From contig NZ_BAAAMN010000048.1 in assembly GCF_039529295.1 (NCBI RefSeq), positions 117,982 to 181,981 of the forward strand: a DNA stretch of 64,000 bases, written 5' to 3'. Positions 8,806-18,110 of this stretch are shown here, piece by piece. Below the pieces are notes generated by a model, which was not told the origin of the DNA, did not search any database, and saw nothing but the letters and a program-made list of their open reading frames with translations. The translations under genes were made by a program, and so were the position numbers. Each line of letters starts with the position of its first letter. Positions within the stretch are counted from its first letter, which is position 1. The DNA is from Yaniella flava. GTDB lineage: Bacteria; Actinomycetota; Actinomycetes; Actinomycetales; Micrococcaceae.

Positions 8806-9285
8806 GTGTCGGCTACACCCATGAAGATCGGCCTCTATCATTACGCCCGAATGATGACGTCGAAGTCCACACCCGTCGTGGTCACGATTTCACCCGCTCG
8901 GATCCACGTCGCCTCAACTGATGAGGTGCTGCTCGATGCGGTTCCGGGGCAGCTTCAACTCAAGATGAGTAAGCTCTCCGGTGCCATCACACTGATGGCA
9001 CCGACCGGCAAACTCATCTTGGCCGGACTGGGTTCTGCCTCAGCCACAGCGCACACCCAACAGCAAGAAGCCGAGATTCGGGAAGCTCAGCAAGTGGTCT
9101 CGAACGACCCGCAGGTGCATCACATCGAGTTGAGCCAACTGTTATGGGCCGGACGCACCACGAGCGTGGATGGCACCTACCGGGGCGGCCTGAGCTCAAT
9201 TCTCGACGGCGACGCCGCAGCGCAGAAACGCATCGGCAAGGTCGTCCGCGATGCCATGCTGGCCGCCGGTGTGCAAGTAGCCTAA
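8806..9285 (+). CDS. Hypothetical protein downstream of poxB
   Basis: The start is the GTG at 8806, preceded by GAAGGGAC, and the product is 159 residues. The first half looks like alternating beta strands (VVVTISPARIHVAS, QLQLKMSKLSGAITLMAP, KLILAGLGS). The second half is helical. The fold might be PH-like, but I see no diagnostic motif, membrane segment or signal peptide. It lies 36 bases after poxB, so the two may be co-transcribed. Confidence 0.6.
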   Translation: MSATPMKIGLYHYARMMTSKSTPVVVTISPARIHVASTDEVLLDAVPGQLQLKMSKLSGAITLMAPTGKLILAGLGSASATAHTQQQEAEIREAQQVVSNDPQVHHIELSQLLWAGRTTSVDGTYRGGLSSILDGDAAAQKRIGKVVRDAMLAAGVQVA

Positions 9286-9308
9286 ACCCGCTTCTATCGG
9301 GGATGCGG

Positions 9309-9797
9309 TCAGGTCTCGTCGATGCCGTGGAGCCGAGCTTGGAGTGCGCGGACCTGTTCACTCAGCTCGGCATCTGGGCCAGCAACCTCAACCTGTGGGG
9401 CGATCGTGGTAATGGGCAGCGGTGCGACCGGCCCGGCGTCGACGCCCCATTGGTTGTGCCACTGGCGCAGTTGGGCACTGCTGCTCGCATACACAATACG
9501 GCCCAGCCCCACCCAGGCATGGGCTGCCGAACACATTGGGCAATGCTCCCCGGAGGTATATACCGTGGCGTGAGCGCGTTGTTCGGGAGCCAGGTTCTCG
9601 GCCGCCCACCGGGCGATGGCAAATTCCGGATGGCGGGTATGGTCGCCACCCGACACCCGGTTGCGATCAGCAAAGAGCTCCTCGCCGTGAGCATCCACGA
9701 GTACCGAGCCAAACGGTTCATCACCATATTCAAGAGCCTCGCGCGCTAACTCAACGCACCGCTGCAGGAATCGATGGTCTTGCGAATTGAGAGGCAT
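9309..9797 (-). CDS. Nucleoside/cytidine deaminase-like zinc hydrolase
   Basis: This 162-residue protein has the deaminase zinc site. His56 and Glu58 lie in HPEFA (the family usually has HAE), and Cys86 and Cys89 lie in EHCPMCSAAH. An EPFGSVLVD strand near residue 27 and GRIVYASS after the zinc site also fit. Relatives deaminate guanine, cytosine or nucleosides, and the exact base is not evident. Its ATG overlaps the stop codon of the small acidic gene upstream, indicating translational coupling. Confidence 0.82.
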   Translation of the reverse strand: MPLNSQDHRFLQRCVELAREALEYGDEPFGSVLVDAHGEELFADRNRVSGGDHTRHPEFAIARWAAENLAPEQRAHATVYTSGEHCPMCSAAHAWVGLGRIVYASSSAQLRQWHNQWGVDAGPVAPLPITTIAPQVEVAGPDAELSEQVRALQARLHGIDET

Positions 9798-9928
9798 TAG
9801 AAATTTGCGGGCGGATCCGAGGCCGGGAAGGATTCTTCCCCTTGTTCATCGACCACCGCGTCCTCGCGGTCCTCATCCGGGTGCGCGTCGTCAATGTAGT
9901 CTTCTTGCTCTTTCTTATGTTTCGTCAT
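9797..9928 (-). CDS. Small acidic protein with a C-terminal SFPASDPP motif
   Basis: The 43-residue product starts at the ATG at 9928, which is preceded by AGGGAG. The longer frame to 10087 lacks a good site. It is strongly acidic and ends in EESFPASDPPANF. The SFPASDPP tail occurs in many tiny bacterial proteins of unknown role. It is the first gene of a pair with the deaminase. Confidence 0.65.
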   Translation of the reverse strand: MTKHKKEQEDYIDDAHPDEDREDAVVDEQGEESFPASDPPANF

Positions 9929-10101
9929 GATGATCAACTCCCTTCCCCTTATATTCTCCACCGTGACACGACCAGTGGCTAGTGCCGGTGTCGTACACAC
10001 GGGCTGCAGGGGTAGACGAATCAACCGAAAGGTGATCAGGATGGAACTATGCAGAACCCTGCCGTCCGCTATCCAACGCGATAGCACTTAAGGAGTGTTT
10101 C

Positions 10102-11526
10102 ATGACTTCTGCAACAGCGTCTTCTTCCGAACATCACTACGAACTCATCGTGATCGGTGCAGGCCCCATTGGCGAAGTCCTCGCCCAGGCCGTCGCAGCC
10201 GAAGGGATGAGCACAGCCATCGTTGAACACGACCTTGTCGGCGGCGATTGCGCCTATTACGCGTGCAAACCGTCCAAAGCGTTGCTTCACCCCATTCAAG
10301 TGGCCCACGAAAGCCAGCACCTGGGCGGTGTGCAATCTGCCAGTGTAGTGGCCGATGATTTGCTGGCCCGACGCAACGCCCAAGTGTCCCACTATGATGA
10401 CTCGGCACAAAAACAGGCTCTGGAAGAATCCGGGGTCACCGTAGTGCGCGGCCATGGACGACTCACCGGGGAAAAATCCGTAGAAGTCCACGCATCCGAT
10501 GGTTCAACGCGCTCACTGCAGGCCGAGCGAGCCGTCGTGATCACCACCGGGACCGCACCCAATATCCCGCCGGTCTTCGAAGGTATCCCCGTGTGGGACT
10601 CGCAGGACGCCACCGCAGTGCAGGATGTGCCGCCGCGCCTCATCATTATTGGTGGGGGACCGGTTGCTTGCGAAGCGGCAAGCTGGATGTCAGCCCTTGG
10701 CTCGAAGGTGACCATGCTGATCCGCGAAGGCTCACTGCTCACCGGTTTTGAGCCATTCGTCTCCGATATTTTGACCGAACAGCTCGAACAGTCCGGGGTA
10801 GACATTCAGTTCTACACCGAGGCTGTGCAAGTCCGACGTCCAGAGGGCATGGACCAGGGCCTGGGGATGATCAAAGGCGGACCAATTACGGTGCGCACCG
10901 CCTCTGCCAGCATCGAGGCCGACGAATTACTGTTGGCCACCGGACGACGGCCCGCCCTGGACTCGATCAACCTTGCCTCCGTCGGGCTAAGTGTTGACGA
11001 TGTGCTGGAAGAACGCACGCCGGACTGGCTGCACGCGTTGGGCGATGCCGGTGGGAAACACCAGCTCACCCACATGGGCAAATACCAATCACGACAATTC
11101 GCCGCACGGTTCATTCACAGCGCCGAGGCTCCCGATGCCGATAATACCGACACTGAACCGCCCACACCGCAGGTGGTCTTCACCGATCCGCAAATCGCAT
11201 TCGTGGGACTCAGCGAGGAGGCCGCGCGCGAAGCCGGTTATGACGTCATCACGGCTGAGGCTAATTTCGCAGATGTCGCCGGGGCGGCACTGTTGCGTGA
11301 CGATGTTGTTGGGCGAGCCAAAATCGTGGTGGATACGGCAACCGATTGCCTGATCGGCGCGACGCTTATGGGCCCCGAAACCGCAGAGATGTTGCATGCC
11401 GCGACCATTGCGATCACTGCCGACGTGCCCGTGTCGATCCTGCAGCATGCCGTCCCCGCATTTCCAACAGCATCAGAAGTCTGGTTGGGTCTTTTGCAGC
11501 AGGTTGCTGACTCAGCGGGTCGGTGA
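10102..11526 (+). CDS. FAD-dependent pyridine nucleotide-disulfide oxidoreductase (mercuric reductase/Lpd-like)
   Basis: The product has 474 residues, and AAGGAGTG precedes the ATG. The FAD-binding GxGxxG lies in VIGAGPIGEVLA (residues 17-28). The redox-active pair is Cys50 and Cys55 in GGDCAYYACKPSK, equivalent to GGTCLNVGCIPSK in the classical family. The NAD(P)-binding IIIGGGPVACEAASW lies near residue 180. A second FAD motif, LHALGDAGG, is near residue 312, and the dimerisation domain ends in HAVPAFPTASE, supplying the catalytic His/Glu pair. The MerA N-terminal metal domain is absent and there are no mer genes nearby. The substrate is unknown, and general disulfide or quinone reduction is plausible. 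Confidence 0.82.
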   Translation: MTSATASSSEHHYELIVIGAGPIGEVLAQAVAAEGMSTAIVEHDLVGGDCAYYACKPSKALLHPIQVAHESQHLGGVQSASVVADDLLARRNAQVSHYDDSAQKQALEESGVTVVRGHGRLTGEKSVEVHASDGSTRSLQAERAVVITTGTAPNIPPVFEGIPVWDSQDATAVQDVPPRLIIIGGGPVACEAASWMSALGSKVTMLIREGSLLTGFEPFVSDILTEQLEQSGVDIQFYTEAVQVRRPEGMDQGLGMIKGGPITVRTASASIEADELLLATGRRPALDSINLASVGLSVDDVLEERTPDWLHALGDAGGKHQLTHMGKYQSRQFAARFIHSAEAPDADNTDTEPPTPQVVFTDPQIAFVGLSEEAAREAGYDVITAEANFADVAGAALLRDDVVGRAKIVVDTATDCLIGATLMGPETAEMLHAATIAITADVPVSILQHAVPAFPTASEVWLGLLQQVADSAGR

Positions 11527-11672
11527 CGTGGTAGCGCGTGAATGATTTGGCAGTGGAAGCATCAGTGTTCTACTGGCAAATATGAGGATGTCGGCGAGTG
11601 TGCAGCGAGCACGAGCCTGGTAGCGCATACTGGAGCTAGAACGCGTGTTTTAGAAACGACTCGGGAGACCGT

Positions 11673-12302
11673 ATGTACACACCAGGCGATAACAGGATGC
11701 ACCCTCGAAGCACTCCACCGCCGCCACCGCCGCCTGGTCTTGTGTGGCAGCAACCGAACGTCGCTGCACTGAACCGCTTCACCTGGAATATCTGGCTGTG
11801 GGTCGTGTGGGGTGTGCCCCTGGTGACCACAGCGATAAAATATCTTGCCCCGGGCGGTACGGAAAAACTCTTCTTCATGGTCTTCACCCCGTTCGTCATC
11901 GTGGGTGCTGGATGTTTGGGGTGGTTACCGCGCTTCATTTTGAAAAAGCGCGGGTTCCGCTATTCTCCGAGCGCCGTGAGTGCGGTTTTCCACGTCCACT
12001 GGTGGGCATTTGCCATGAGCATCTTGGCAATCAACGGCTCGGTGGTGACCGTTGATGTGACACACGTGCCGTCACCGCTGGGCCAGGTTTTGCCGTTCAT
12101 TGCTCGAGACGCCAGCAATGCGATATCAGGTATAGGTTTCTTGCTGGTCGTCGTGAGTTACATTGTGCTGATTTTGCTGGCGAGTATGACGGAACGACAA
12201 ACGCAAGCGCGCACACGTTCGTGGGTTACATTGTTGACGATGCTGACGACACCCGTCGCCATGATCACTTTGGGGCTCGTCGTACAAGCACTGGGGAATT
12301 AG
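11673..12302 (+). CDS. Membrane protein with polyproline N terminus, copy 1 of a tandem pair
   Basis: The product has 209 residues, and GGGAGACC precedes the ATG. Residues 14-21 are a proline run encoded by CCG/CCA repeats. There are about five hydrophobic segments. The core shared with the next gene includes TWNIWLWVVW, APGGTEKLFF, LGWLPR, ILKKRGFRYSPSAVSAVF and SPLGQVLPF. I do not recognise the family. The tandem arrangement indicates a local duplication. Confidence 0.6.
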   Translation: MYTPGDNRMHPRSTPPPPPPPGLVWQQPNVAALNRFTWNIWLWVVWGVPLVTTAIKYLAPGGTEKLFFMVFTPFVIVGAGCLGWLPRFILKKRGFRYSPSAVSAVFHVHWWAFAMSILAINGSVVTVDVTHVPSPLGQVLPFIARDASNAISGIGFLLVVVSYIVLILLASMTERQTQARTRSWVTLLTMLTTPVAMITLGLVVQALGN

Positions 12303-12374
12303 CGGTCACCGGAGGAGACAATGTCTTGAATGATCAATACTTTGGCCCAACTCACCCCCCTGGAAGGGTAGAAT

Positions 12375-12911
12375 ATGCATGACCCAACTGACGCCAGGAC
12401 GTATCCGGATGGCGCCGCGCCACCACTGTCGGCAAATACGCAGCGTGTAGCCGCGATAAACCGGGGGACCTGGGTTCTTTGGCTATGGGTCGTATGGTTG
12501 TTGCCGATAATCGTGATCACGACCAAAGCCGCACTACCGGGCGGTGCGGAAAGGCTATTTTTGATGCTCTCGGCCGTGATCGTCATTCCGCTGGCTGGGG
12601 TCCTGGGGTGGTTGCCGAGATGCATCCTCAAAAAACGAGGGTTCCGTCATTCGCCCAGTGCTGTGACCGCAGTATTTTCTGTGCACTGGGTCGCGTTTTC
12701 GCTGAGTGTCCTCGCCATCGGTGGAGCCACCCAGCAGGGCCCGGTGCCGTCCCCGTTAAGTCAGGTTTTGCCTTTTGTGGGTGATACAGCCTCAACCAAC
12801 GTGGTCATGATCAGTTCTTTACTGGTTGGAGTCAGCTACGCCGCCATGGTGCTGCTCGTTGCGTTCCTTCCACGGCCGCACTACCCAGGGCCGGTGGGCG
12901 GCACCGGGTAA
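12375..12911 (+). CDS. Membrane protein, copy 2 of a tandem pair
   Basis: The product has 178 residues, and GGAAGGG precedes the ATG. It is clearly homologous along its length to the protein 70 bases upstream, with TWVLWLWVVW, LPGGAERLFL, LGWLPR, ILKKRGFRHSPSAVTAVF and SPLSQVLPF in the same order. It lacks the long polyproline stretch and the last hydrophobic helix. The function is unknown. The two copies lie in the same direction and may form one transcript. Confidence 0.6.
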   Translation: MHDPTDARTYPDGAAPPLSANTQRVAAINRGTWVLWLWVVWLLPIIVITTKAALPGGAERLFLMLSAVIVIPLAGVLGWLPRCILKKRGFRHSPSAVTAVFSVHWVAFSLSVLAIGGATQQGPVPSPLSQVLPFVGDTASTNVVMISSLLVGVSYAAMVLLVAFLPRPHYPGPVGGTG

Positions 12912-13095
12912 CGAGGGCGGCTAACGACGCGCCAACCAATCCAGTGTGCCATTGCGTGACGCTGCCCACTTTGGCGTCATAGTCTCGTTGAGACCGGGTC
13001 GTTCACCGCAAATTTGCGCAGTATTTTTGGTACCGTCACCTTAGACCCATGCCGATGTAGCGGTTAACCGATAAAAATTTGGAGCTGATATCCCC

Positions 13096-14304
13096 GTGAG
13101 TGATGAACGCGCACGCACCATGAATACGCTGCGAGAAATTGCCCAGGCAGTACATGCCCAACAACATCCCGCAGCCGAGGAGCTTCTCGGATCCATTGGC
13201 CCTGAGGCCACCGAGAGTATTCCTAGCAACCAACAGCTGGCCGGAGTGGCTCTGGCGCATCTCGATGCGTGGTATGCCCGCAATGAATTCCAGCATGGTG
13301 CAGCCCGTGTCGTCCAGAGCGAGATCCCGAGCTCAGCAGGCAACCTCACCCCTACGCTGGAAGCGCTGGCCCGCAAAGGTCGCGCACTGCGCTCCGCCGA
13401 GAGCCTGTTGCGCCGCAACCCTGAATCCGCAGTAGCACGTGCCGGTGCGTACATGGTGACCGCAACTCTGACGGCATTGGCCGCCCACCGTGACGAGTCA
13501 TTCGAAATCGTCATGGATGACCTGTTGCCCGGCAAGAAAGTCAACACACCGGTAGCCCCCGCAGCGCCTGCTACACCTTCCGACGCCGCAGAAGAAGCCC
13601 CCGAACCAGTCGTTGAAGAAGCACCTGCCGAGCCCACGTTTTCGGCTGACGAAAGCCAGAATGATTCGAGCGCACGCTATAGCGCGATCGTCGAAACACG
13701 ATTCATGGCCGCAGTGAAAGAATTTCAGCAGTGGATGGGTCAATCCCACCCGGTGACTGGGACCGGTGCACCGAAACGCGCAGATATCAAAGATGTTGCG
13801 ACAACCATCGGCATTGACGCGGAGGGTGTCGCCAAGAAGCCAGATCCCGTGGATCCGCCCGCCTCTGACACTGACCTGAGCGTGCCAGCCGAGCCGCAAC
13901 CAACGCGCCACGTGCCCTCTGCCCAGGGCATCCCCGAACTGATGGCATTTCTGGCGGCACTGCAAGAATTCGAGTTTGTCGAAATGCTCTCGACCAAAGT
14001 CCAACCCGGGACTCGGGCGCTGGACTTTGGATTCGAAGACGTCGACCAGCTCGAGGCGGCCGAAGAACTCGTGGCCACCTACGTGCACCAGACGCTGACC
14101 TATGATGCCGACTCCGATGCAGCCGTCCGCACCGCGCAATTGGTTCTGGGTCAGGCATCAGACACCGATGCAGATTCAGTCCTGATTCCACGCTTGCGCC
14201 AGTTAGAAACCATGGACCTCATCGAAATCAACGACGGCACACCAGTTATTCCTGACTTGTTGAGCGATGCCGTGCGCAACGGCCTGGAGCGGGCCGCTGG
14301 GTAG
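13096..14304 (+). CDS. Large acidic hypothetical protein with an N-terminal domain shared with the gene at 22.9 kb
   Basis: The GTG start is preceded by GGAGCTGATATCCCC, and the product has 402 residues. Residues 1-145 are a helical domain that reappears in the protein at 22880. Common points include TLREIAQAV, ELLGSIG, a central gap, and a closing ALAAHRDESFEIVMDDLLPG. An Ala/Pro/Glu-rich linker of about 60 residues follows. The C-terminal half is helical (FMAAVKEFQQWMG, IPELMAFLAALQEF). There is no membrane segment, signal peptide or catalytic motif. It ends against a bidirectional hairpin shared with the convergent symporter gene. Confidence 0.6.
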   Translation: MSDERARTMNTLREIAQAVHAQQHPAAEELLGSIGPEATESIPSNQQLAGVALAHLDAWYARNEFQHGAARVVQSEIPSSAGNLTPTLEALARKGRALRSAESLLRRNPESAVARAGAYMVTATLTALAAHRDESFEIVMDDLLPGKKVNTPVAPAAPATPSDAAEEAPEPVVEEAPAEPTFSADESQNDSSARYSAIVETRFMAAVKEFQQWMGQSHPVTGTGAPKRADIKDVATTIGIDAEGVAKKPDPVDPPASDTDLSVPAEPQPTRHVPSAQGIPELMAFLAALQEFEFVEMLSTKVQPGTRALDFGFEDVDQLEAAEELVATYVHQTLTYDADSDAAVRTAQLVLGQASDTDADSVLIPRLRQLETMDLIEINDGTPVIPDLLSDAVRNGLERAAG

Positions 14305-14337
14305 ACCCCTTTGCTCGGGCATGTCGAATATACAACC

Positions 14338-14373
14338 AAAGTCCCCGCAATCGTCACATGACTGCGGGGACTT
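14338..14373. terminator. Bidirectional hairpin between convergent genes
   Basis: The arms AAGTCCCCGCA (14339-14349) and TGCGGGGACTT (14363-14373) are perfectly complementary around a 13-base loop. It lies between the stops of two convergent genes. Confidence 0.75.
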
Positions 14374-14392
14374 CGGCTCGATGGTGTTGGGT

Positions 14393-16024
14393 TTAGTGGT
14401 CGGTTGCTTTTTCAGCACCGACACCTGTGAGCGAGCGAACTTCCATCTCGGCCTGTTTGACGGGATCCTCGCTGGTCTTGGACGTGAGCGAGCCCAACCA
14501 GCCCAACAGGAACGACAGCGGAATCGAGATGATGCCCGGGTTCGTCAGTGGGTAAAGCGCCAGATCGACATCCGGGAAGAATGAGGTCTCTGCGCCCCAC
14601 AGCACCGGCGAGAACAGGATCAGCAGGATCGATGAACCCAGCCCACCGTACATAGACCACAGGGCACCGCGAGTGGTGAACCGTTTCCAGAACAATGAGT
14701 AGAGAATCGTCGGCAGGTTCGCAGAAGCCGCCACGGCGAAGGCCAGCGCGACGAGGAAGGCAACGTTTTGCCCTTGGGCACCAATGCCACCGAGGATGGC
14801 CAAGACACCAACGACGACGACGGTGACACGGCCCGCACGCATTTCGCCTTTGGCATCGAGTTTGCCCTTCTTGATGACCTGACCGTAAATATCGTGGGCG
14901 AAGGATGCTGAGGCGGTGATCGTCAGTCCGGCAACAACCGCCAGAATCGTGGCGAATGCGACCGCGGCGATCACACCCAACAGCAGTGTGCCACCGAGTT
15001 CATATGCCAACAGTGGTGCCGCCGAGTTCTGGCCGCCGGGTGCGTTGGCAATCGTTTCTGGACCAACCAGTGCTGCTGCGCCGAAGCCCAACACCAGGGT
15101 GCACAGGTAGAAACCACCGATGAGCCAGATGGCCCAGACCACGGATTTGCGTGCTTCTTTAGCGGTTGGCACGGTGTAGAACCGCATGAGCACGTGCGGC
15201 AGTCCAGCGGTTCCAAACACCAGGGCAAGTCCCAGTGATAGGAAGTCGAGTTTCGTCAGGGTGCTTTCACCGTATTGCAGGCCCGGGTCCAGTATGGCCG
15301 GGTTGTTAGCAACGGAAACGGCGTCGCCGAGCATCTCGGAGAAATTGAAACCAAACAGTGCCAGCAGCCAGATACTCATGATCCCCACGCCGATCAGCAG
15401 CAGGGTGGCCTTGATGATCTGCACCCAGGTGGTGCCCTTCATGCCGCCGATGAACACGTAGAAAATCATCAACAGACCAACAATGGCGATGACCAGCGAC
15501 TGGCCGACACCAGAATCAATACCCAGCAGCAATGACACCAGGGCGCCTGCCCCCGCCATCTGCGCCAGCAGGTAGAAAATAGAGACCATTAGGGTCGAGG
15601 TCGAGGCCGCAATGCGTACCGGACGTTGTTTCAGTCGGAAACTCAACACATCGGCCATCGTGAACTTGCCGGTATTGCGTAGCATCTCGGCCACGAGCAA
15701 CAGGGCGACAAGCCACGCAACCAAAAAGCCGATCGAATACAAGAAGCCATCGTAACCATAAATGGCGATGGCACCGACGATGCCCAAAAACGAGGCCGCC
15801 GAGAGGTAGTCACCGGCAATCGCGGTACCGTTTTGGGTACCGGTGAAGGAGCGTCCGCCGGCGTAGAAGTCGGCGGCTGTTTTGGTTTTGCGTGACGCCC
15901 GCAAGACAGCGAACAGGGTGATGGCCACAAAGACCAAGAAAATGCCGATGTTGGCCCACGGGTTGCCGACTTCGGTTGTGAATTCTCCCGTGGTGTCGGT
16001 GGGGAGCACAGCGAGGTTAATCAT
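14393..16024 (-). CDS. Sodium:solute symporter, acetate/monocarboxylate type (ActP/MctC-like)
   Basis: This SSS-family permease has 543 residues and about 13 membrane segments. Diagnostic segments are RASRKTKTAADFYAGGRSFT, NGTAIAGDYLSAASFLG and the HVLMRFYTVPTAKEARKSV loop. Its ATG overlaps the stop of the DUF485 gene by four bases, the same pairing as yjcH-actP in enteric bacteria and the cg0952-mctC pair of Corynebacterium. Expected substrates are acetate, propionate or pyruvate taken up with a cation. The divergent LytS/LytTR genes are likely its regulators. Confidence 0.85.
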   Translation of the reverse strand: MINLAVLPTDTTGEFTTEVGNPWANIGIFLVFVAITLFAVLRASRKTKTAADFYAGGRSFTGTQNGTAIAGDYLSAASFLGIVGAIAIYGYDGFLYSIGFLVAWLVALLLVAEMLRNTGKFTMADVLSFRLKQRPVRIAASTSTLMVSIFYLLAQMAGAGALVSLLLGIDSGVGQSLVIAIVGLLMIFYVFIGGMKGTTWVQIIKATLLLIGVGIMSIWLLALFGFNFSEMLGDAVSVANNPAILDPGLQYGESTLTKLDFLSLGLALVFGTAGLPHVLMRFYTVPTAKEARKSVVWAIWLIGGFYLCTLVLGFGAAALVGPETIANAPGGQNSAAPLLAYELGGTLLLGVIAAVAFATILAVVAGLTITASASFAHDIYGQVIKKGKLDAKGEMRAGRVTVVVVGVLAILGGIGAQGQNVAFLVALAFAVAASANLPTILYSLFWKRFTTRGALWSMYGGLGSSILLILFSPVLWGAETSFFPDVDLALYPLTNPGIISIPLSFLLGWLGSLTSKTSEDPVKQAEMEVRSLTGVGAEKATDH

Positions 16025-16413
16025 GGTTGTTCTCCTGACGCTTGCGATGAGCCTGCATAGTCGGTGTCATCAGGTTGTTCTTCGGCAACCCCCGCGCCAG
16101 CAGCTTCCATGTCTTCACGAAGCTGCGAGGCCAGCGGGTCGATCTTGCGGTTAGCGTAGGCCACGTAGGCGCCCGTAATGACGAACGTCGTGATGAACTG
16201 GGCCAGCCCTAAGACGATGCCCAGGTTGATATTGCCCAGGACTTTGATGGCCATGAACTCTGGAACGAAAGCCGCCAGAACCACGAACAGCAAGTACCAG
16301 ACCAAAAAGATGACGGTCATGGGGAAAACAAAACTGCGGTGTGTGCGGCGCAGCTTTTGGAAGGTGTCGGATTTCTGGACCTGGCCGAAATCCGAATAGT
16401 CGAGGGTGCTCAT
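16021..16413 (-). CDS. DUF485 small membrane partner of the symporter
   Basis: The start at 16413 is set by GGAGG eight bases upstream. A longer frame to 16503 lacks a site. The product is 130 residues with two hydrophobic helices (VIFLVWYLLFVVLAAFVPEF and GIVLGLAQFITTFVITGAYV), preceded by the basic FQKLRRTHRSFVFPM, as in DUF485. The acidic tail ends the protein. Translation is coupled to the symporter through a four-base overlap. Confidence 0.85.
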   Translation of the reverse strand: MSTLDYSDFGQVQKSDTFQKLRRTHRSFVFPMTVIFLVWYLLFVVLAAFVPEFMAIKVLGNINLGIVLGLAQFITTFVITGAYVAYANRKIDPLASQLREDMEAAGAGVAEEQPDDTDYAGSSQASGEQP

Positions 16414-16611
16414 GATGATCCTCCATAACGGAGCGTGTTTGATGTCCTCATGAACGAAACGGTAACGAGTGTGAACTGCATCACGGAAGATGGGTTGCGC
16501 CATCCTGCGATAAACGGCTGCGTCTATGAGTTGAACGGTCTTCGAGGTGTAAAAGTGATAGCAGTCACCTACGATGGTGAAGTAACCGGATCCGTCAAGG
16601 AGGTGTTGTGC

Positions 16612-17346
16612 ATGAAGTTAGGAAAGAAGTCCCGTCGGCAAGCGGCCACGTCCGAGCCGGATTATCAACAGCTGGTCGAGCTAACGCGCGAGCAACTCGT
16701 TGACGCCCAATTGCGCAGCCTCAGGGCCCAGATCTCCCCGCACTTTATCTACAATTCGCTCAACGCCATCGCCGGTCTCATCCCAACCGAACCCGTCAGA
16801 GCCCGTGAGCTACTCATCGACTTTGCTGACTTCACCCGGTACTCACTGGGCACCGAGGGGGACTTCACCACGCTGGAAGATGAGCTGTCCGCCGTCGAGC
16901 ACTACGTGGTCCTCGAAAAAGCCCGGTTCGGGTCGCGCTTGCAAGTCAGCCTCGATATCGCTCCCGAGGTGTTGGGGCTACAGATCCCGTTTCTCAGTGT
17001 GCAACCGCTCGTCGAAAATGCGGTACGGCACGGGATGTATCAGGCCGAGCAGGATGGCCACGTTTTCGTGCGGGCCAAGGATGCCGACACCTATGCAGAA
17101 CTCAGTATCGAAGACGGCGGCGTCGGGGCTGACCCCGACTACATGGCCCAGGTGATGCGCGGTGAGGCAGAAGGCTCCCACGTCGGCCTGCGCAACGTCG
17201 ATTTGCGGCTGCGCCAGGCCTACGGGGCGGGCCACGGACTCCAGATCGATACCGCGGTCGATGCCGGCATGAAGGTTTCGATGCGCATTCCCAAATTCAC
17301 CGTCCCCGCCCGTATCATCTCACCAATCGGCGGTGGACGGTCATGA
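16612..17346 (+). CDS. LytS-type histidine kinase lacking a sensor domain
   Basis: AAGGAGG precedes the ATG at 16612, giving 244 residues. An upstream extension in frame is low quality and without a site. His44 in RAQISPHFIYNSLNAIAG is the phospho-acceptor of the His_kinase (LytS) family, and VQPLVENAVRHG and the later VGLRNVDLRLR belong to the ATPase domain. No transmembrane, GAF or 5TM domain is present, so input must come from a partner, possibly one of the flanking symporters. Its stop overlaps the response regulator by four bases. Confidence 0.82.
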   Translation: MKLGKKSRRQAATSEPDYQQLVELTREQLVDAQLRSLRAQISPHFIYNSLNAIAGLIPTEPVRARELLIDFADFTRYSLGTEGDFTTLEDELSAVEHYVVLEKARFGSRLQVSLDIAPEVLGLQIPFLSVQPLVENAVRHGMYQAEQDGHVFVRAKDADTYAELSIEDGGVGADPDYMAQVMRGEAEGSHVGLRNVDLRLRQAYGAGHGLQIDTAVDAGMKVSMRIPKFTVPARIISPIGGGRS

Positions 17347-18107
17347 CGGCGCTCAACGGCACTGGCCTGCACGTCGTTGCCGTCGACGATGAGCTCCCGG
17401 CCGTCCAACAAATGCAGTGGCTGTTGGAGGCCGACCCCCTGGTGGCCACCGTTCACACGGCAACCGACGTCGCCCAGGCCAAAGCAGTGTTGGCCGAGCA
17501 CACCATCGACGTCGTGCTATTAGATATCCACATGCCCGGCCCCAGTGGAATGGACCTGGCCCACGAGCTGCGACGTGCCAACAGCGCCCATGCGCCACAC
17601 ATTATTTTTGTGACTGCCGACGCCCGGCCCGCCGTCCACGCTTTTGAACTCGATGCTCTGGACTATCTGCTGAAACCCGTCCGCCCCGCGCGTCTCCACG
17701 AGGCCCTGCGCAAAACCTTGGGACGCGTCGACACCGGACCGATCGAACAGATTCCTGACCAGGGACGCGTCGCCGTGCAACAGGGTTCCCAGCAGATGCT
17801 CATCCCCATCCACAGCATTCGATGGGCCCAAGCACAAGGCGACTACGCCAGAATTTATACCGCCGACGAGTCATATCTGCTGCGCATCTCGCTGGCCGGC
17901 ATCGAGGAAGAATGGGCGGTCTATGATTTCGTGCGCATCCACCGATCCCACATTGTGAACCTGAACTTCGCCACCAAAATTGTGCAGCAGGATGGCCGCA
18001 TGTGCATCCACATCGATCACGCCGAGCTGCCCGTGAGTCGACGACTCATGCCCCAGGTACGACAACGACTCAAACAACTCAACTTTCGTTCCGTCTCCCG
18101 GGGGTGA
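17343..18107 (+). CDS. LytTR-family response regulator
   Basis: The product has 254 residues: a receiver domain (acidic pair at VAVDDE, phospho-acceptor Asp61 in VVLLDIHMPG, Lys in YLLKPVRP) and a C-terminal LytTR DNA-binding domain (roughly 150-250, with IRWAQAQGDYARIYT and FVRIHRSHIVNL). It is translationally coupled to the LytS-type kinase. By position it probably controls the symporter genes on both sides. Confidence 0.9.
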   Translation: MTALNGTGLHVVAVDDELPAVQQMQWLLEADPLVATVHTATDVAQAKAVLAEHTIDVVLLDIHMPGPSGMDLAHELRRANSAHAPHIIFVTADARPAVHAFELDALDYLLKPVRPARLHEALRKTLGRVDTGPIEQIPDQGRVAVQQGSQQMLIPIHSIRWAQAQGDYARIYTADESYLLRISLAGIEEEWAVYDFVRIHRSHIVNLNFATKIVQQDGRMCIHIDHAELPVSRRLMPQVRQRLKQLNFRSVSRG

Positions 18108-18110
18108 TCG

